From contig CACXHM010000061.1 in NCBI GenBank assembly GCA_902767465.1, positions 1 through 34,193 of the forward strand: DNA of 34,193 bases. The letters are read 5' to 3'. The DNA comes from an uncultured Bacteroidia bacterium (GTDB lineage: Bacteria > Bacteroidota > Bacteroidia > Bacteroidales > UBA932). Below are positions 31,931-34,193 of this stretch, piece by piece (the stretch's first letter is position 1; each line of letters begins with the position of its first letter). Made by a program: the position numbers and the translations under genes. The notes below the pieces were generated by a model. The model was given only the letters and a program-made list of their open reading frames with translations, had not been told where the DNA came from and ran no database searches.

Positions 31931-34193
31931 ATGAAAAAAATTCTTGCAGCAAGCCTTGTTGCACTTTTTGCGGCCCTCTCAACAAGTGCCGAGAACTTCT
32001 CACACGGCATTGCCACCGATAACGGTCTCTATATAGGTGTGCAGGCATGTACAGACAATATCTTCCATATACAGGTCTCCATGCGTCCTCATGAGTTCTT
32101 TTCGCAGTCGCTCATGAACCGCTACGGGATAGTGCGAAACGACTGGCCGGAGGGAGCCGGCCAGGCTTCTTCCGAAAACGGGGGCAGGACTTTTGTGTAC
32201 AGCACGTCTAAAGGAGCAATCACCGTATCCAGGGGGGACGGAGAGATTTCACTGCGCGATGCCGACGGAAAGGTTGCAGTGCGCAGCATTGTTTTCCATA
32301 AAGGCGGCAGTGCAGAGGTCAAGACCCTGTCGGAAGCCATCATCGACAAATTCGGCGGTCTGGTGGTTGCAAAGAACGACGGCATCATAGGTGACGACAA
32401 CAACGCCAGGAACAAACGCGACCTTTCAGAAGCCGGCGACCCGGCCGCATCCAGCATCATATCGCTCAGCATGGAAGACGGGGAGCGTTTCTATGGAGGC
32501 GGCAGCACTTCGCGCGAGCATATCCAACACCGTGGAGAGATGCTCCGAATGTGGACCGCATACCAGCACACGGAGATTCCCATGCCCTTCATGATGAGTT
32601 CAAGGGGCTGGGGCATCTACAACAACACCAGCCGCAAATGTCATTTCGACGTGGGCTGCACGGACGCTCAGCGTTTCAACATCTACAACACCTTCGACGA
32701 AGCCGACTTCTATTTGATGCTAGGCACCGACATGCCATCCGTGCTCGAGCTGTACACACAGATTACAGGCCGGAATTATGTCCTGCCACGCTGGGCCTAC
32801 GGATTTGCGTTTGGACCGAACATGCGCGAAGACCAGTGGGCAATACTGAGCGATGCCGCTTCTTTCAGGGCCATGGATGTGCCCGTAGATATCTTCTGGC
32901 TTGAACCGCAGTGGATGGAAAAACGCTATGATTTTTCCACCTCGAAAAAATGGAATTACGACCGTTTCTCGCCCGAACCTTACTGGAAACAGGACGAATA
33001 TCCCAAGAAGTACTATCCGCGCCTATTCGTAGGAAAACTGGCCAGCATGGGCATACGGCTCGGCCTGTGGCTATGCGAAGAGTACGATCACAGCATAATT
33101 GAAGAAGACCTGATTGCCTCCCGTGAGGGCAGGCCTCTCTCCGGCAAGGAGCACTGGCCGGACCATCTTCGAACCTTTATGGACATGGGGGTGGCCGGAT
33201 TCAAGCTCGACCCCGCCCGCACCATCGATGAGCATGCAAACTGGAAATACTATAACGGCCTTACAGATAAGGAGATGCATAATATCAACCAGGTTCTGCT
33301 CACAAAACAGATTGCATCCATGACCCGCGACCATACAGGCAAACGCAGCTGGCACCACTACTGCGGCGGATGGGCAGGCAGCCAGCACTGGACCGCAGCC
33401 AACAGCGGCGACAACGGCGGCGGGCTCGTAGCCCTCTACGACCAGCACAATCTCGGCAACTCAGGCTTTATGAACCTCAGCTGCGACATAATGAGCGTGC
33501 CGCGCGAACAGGAGATGCAGGGCCTGCATTTCGGCATCTTCCTGCCCTGGGTTCAGGTAAACAGCTGGTTCAGCATGATGCAGCCTTTCTACTATTCGGG
33601 AGTTGAGAAGGAGATGTACAGGTTCTATGTGAAACTGCGCTATAATTTCATTCCTTACATCTATTCGAATGCCCTGGAAGGGATGCTCACGGGAATGCCC
33701 ATGGTGCGCTCCATGCCGCTGGAATTTCCCGACGACCGCAACTGCGACGACATGGCCCTCCAGTATATGTTCGGACACCAATACTGCGTGAGCGCCTTCA
33801 GCAACGACATTTATCTCCCTGCAGGAGAATGGATCAACGTTTGGACAGGCGAACTCGTGGACAGCAAAGGGCAGACGGTTTCCACCGCCATTCCACGCAA
33901 CCGGGCCGGACAGTTCTTTGTGCGCAACGGGGCCATCGTTCCCACGATGCCGGATGTGGAATATATAGGTACGGAACCGATAAAAGATTATATCATAAAG
34001 GTTTATCCACATGGACAGACCTCCTTCACCATGTATGATGATGACGGGGAAAGTTACGCATACGAGCAAGGGGCTGTCTGTTCCACGCTCTTCGAATGCA
34101 CCCAGCAGGGACGCGGCATAGAAGTGCGCGTAAATCCCGTGAAGGGAAGCTATGAAGGCATGCCCGAGGAACGAAATTACGCTTTCGACATCC
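31931..34193 (+). CDS. GH31 family glycoside hydrolase (3' end cut by window edge)
   Basis: 754 codons are visible and the frame is still open at the window end. Signal peptide MKKILAASLVALFAALSTSA. The N-terminal beta-sandwich (about 22-270) contains the GH31 features FYGGGSTSREHI and GWGIYNNTSRKCHFDVG. The (beta/alpha)8 barrel begins near LPRWAYGFAFGPN; DIFWLEPQWM follows. The expected nucleophile is Asp427 in GFKLDPAR and the expected acid/base is Asp494 in NSGDNGGG; a SGFMNLSCDIM segment corresponds to the family's S.DI block. The proximal beta-domain (PAGEWINVWTG, FVRNGAIVPTMP) and the start of a DUF5110-like distal domain (TMYDDDGESYAYEQG) follow. GH31 enzymes act on alpha-glucosides, alpha-xylosides, alpha-galactosides, alpha-GalNAc or related sugars; the specificity is open. 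It is just downstream of the second susCD operon, on its own predicted promoter. Confidence 0.92.
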   Translation, partial: MKKILAASLVALFAALSTSAENFSHGIATDNGLYIGVQACTDNIFHIQVSMRPHEFFSQSLMNRYGIVRNDWPEGAGQASSENGGRTFVYSTSKGAITVSRGDGEISLRDADGKVAVRSIVFHKGGSAEVKTLSEAIIDKFGGLVVAKNDGIIGDDNNARNKRDLSEAGDPAASSIISLSMEDGERFYGGGSTSREHIQHRGEMLRMWTAYQHTEIPMPFMMSSRGWGIYNNTSRKCHFDVGCTDAQRFNIYNTFDEADFYLMLGTDMPSVLELYTQITGRNYVLPRWAYGFAFGPNMREDQWAILSDAASFRAMDVPVDIFWLEPQWMEKRYDFSTSKKWNYDRFSPEPYWKQDEYPKKYYPRLFVGKLASMGIRLGLWLCEEYDHSIIEEDLIASREGRPLSGKEHWPDHLRTFMDMGVAGFKLDPARTIDEHANWKYYNGLTDKEMHNINQVLLTKQIASMTRDHTGKRSWHHYCGGWAGSQHWTAANSGDNGGGLVALYDQHNLGNSGFMNLSCDIMSVPREQEMQGLHFGIFLPWVQVNSWFSMMQPFYYSGVEKEMYRFYVKLRYNFIPYIYSNALEGMLTGMPMVRSMPLEFPDDRNCDDMALQYMFGHQYCVSAFSNDIYLPAGEWINVWTGELVDSKGQTVSTAIPRNRAGQFFVRNGAIVPTMPDVEYIGTEPIKDYIIKVYPHGQTSFTMYDDDGESYAYEQGAVCSTLFECTQQGRGIEVRVNPVKGSYEGMPEERNYAFDI

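Noticed and set aside
1..34193. CRISPR arrays, defence systems, prophage or transposase genes
   Set aside because: No regularly spaced repeats, no Cas, nuclease-helicase, integrase or transposase motifs were seen on either strand; the single palindrome at 26086 is not enough to call a mobile element.

Overview
The window reads as the accessory, glycan-foraging part of a Bacteroidota (order Bacteroidales) chromosome. The evidence is two SusC/SusD pairs, many lipoproteins with typical Bacteroidota domains of unknown function, promoters of the Bacteroidota type (TTTG about 20 bases before TAnnTTTG) and a type IX secretion (T9SS) C-terminal sorting domain on one protein. GC content is moderate (roughly half by eye). 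A T9SS cargo signal argues against typical gut Bacteroides, which lack T9SS, and fits another Bacteroidales lineage; genus cannot be fixed from this sequence.

Layout. (1) 1-434, minus: start of ftsY, a core gene, with its own promoter at 457-488. (2) 573-13028, minus: one six-gene operon read from a promoter at about 13060 to a terminator at about 500. It encodes SusC-like porin, SusD-like lipoprotein, a DUF4959/DUF5126/DUF5000 lipoprotein, a DUF4998 plus discoidin-like lipoprotein, a BACON/DUF4886 SGNH hydrolase-like lipoprotein, and a fimbrillin-like/GLUG-repeat lipoprotein. It contains no glycoside hydrolase. (3) 13107-17392, plus: an S8 subtilisin-like protease with a lipobox and a T9SS sorting domain, overlapping by 4 bases a SASA-family (sialate O-acetylesterase-like) esterase. 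(4) 17394-23671, minus: a metallophosphoesterase lipoprotein, a GH29 alpha-L-fucosidase and a DUF4964/5127/4965/1793 'glutaminase A-like' protein, the last two overlapping by 4 bases. (5) 23735-26050, plus: a GH92 alpha-mannosidase. (6) 26228-31819, plus: second SusC/SusD pair and a small Ig-like (BIG2) lipoprotein, ending in a clear terminator. (7) 31931 to the window end, plus: a GH31 glycosidase cut by the window edge.

How the parts may work together (inference). Protease, SASA-type deacetylase, alpha-fucosidase, alpha-mannosidase, metallophosphoesterase and GH31 would together suit a decorated glycoprotein or N-glycan/mannan-like substrate, with two SusCD complexes importing the products. 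No regulator (HTCS, SusR-like, ECF sigma/anti-sigma) is in the window and neither SusC shows an N-terminal STN signalling domain. The region could be one composite polysaccharide utilisation locus or two adjacent ones. There is no intergenic stretch longer than about 180 bases, and no tRNA, rRNA, CRISPR array or transposase gene was seen.
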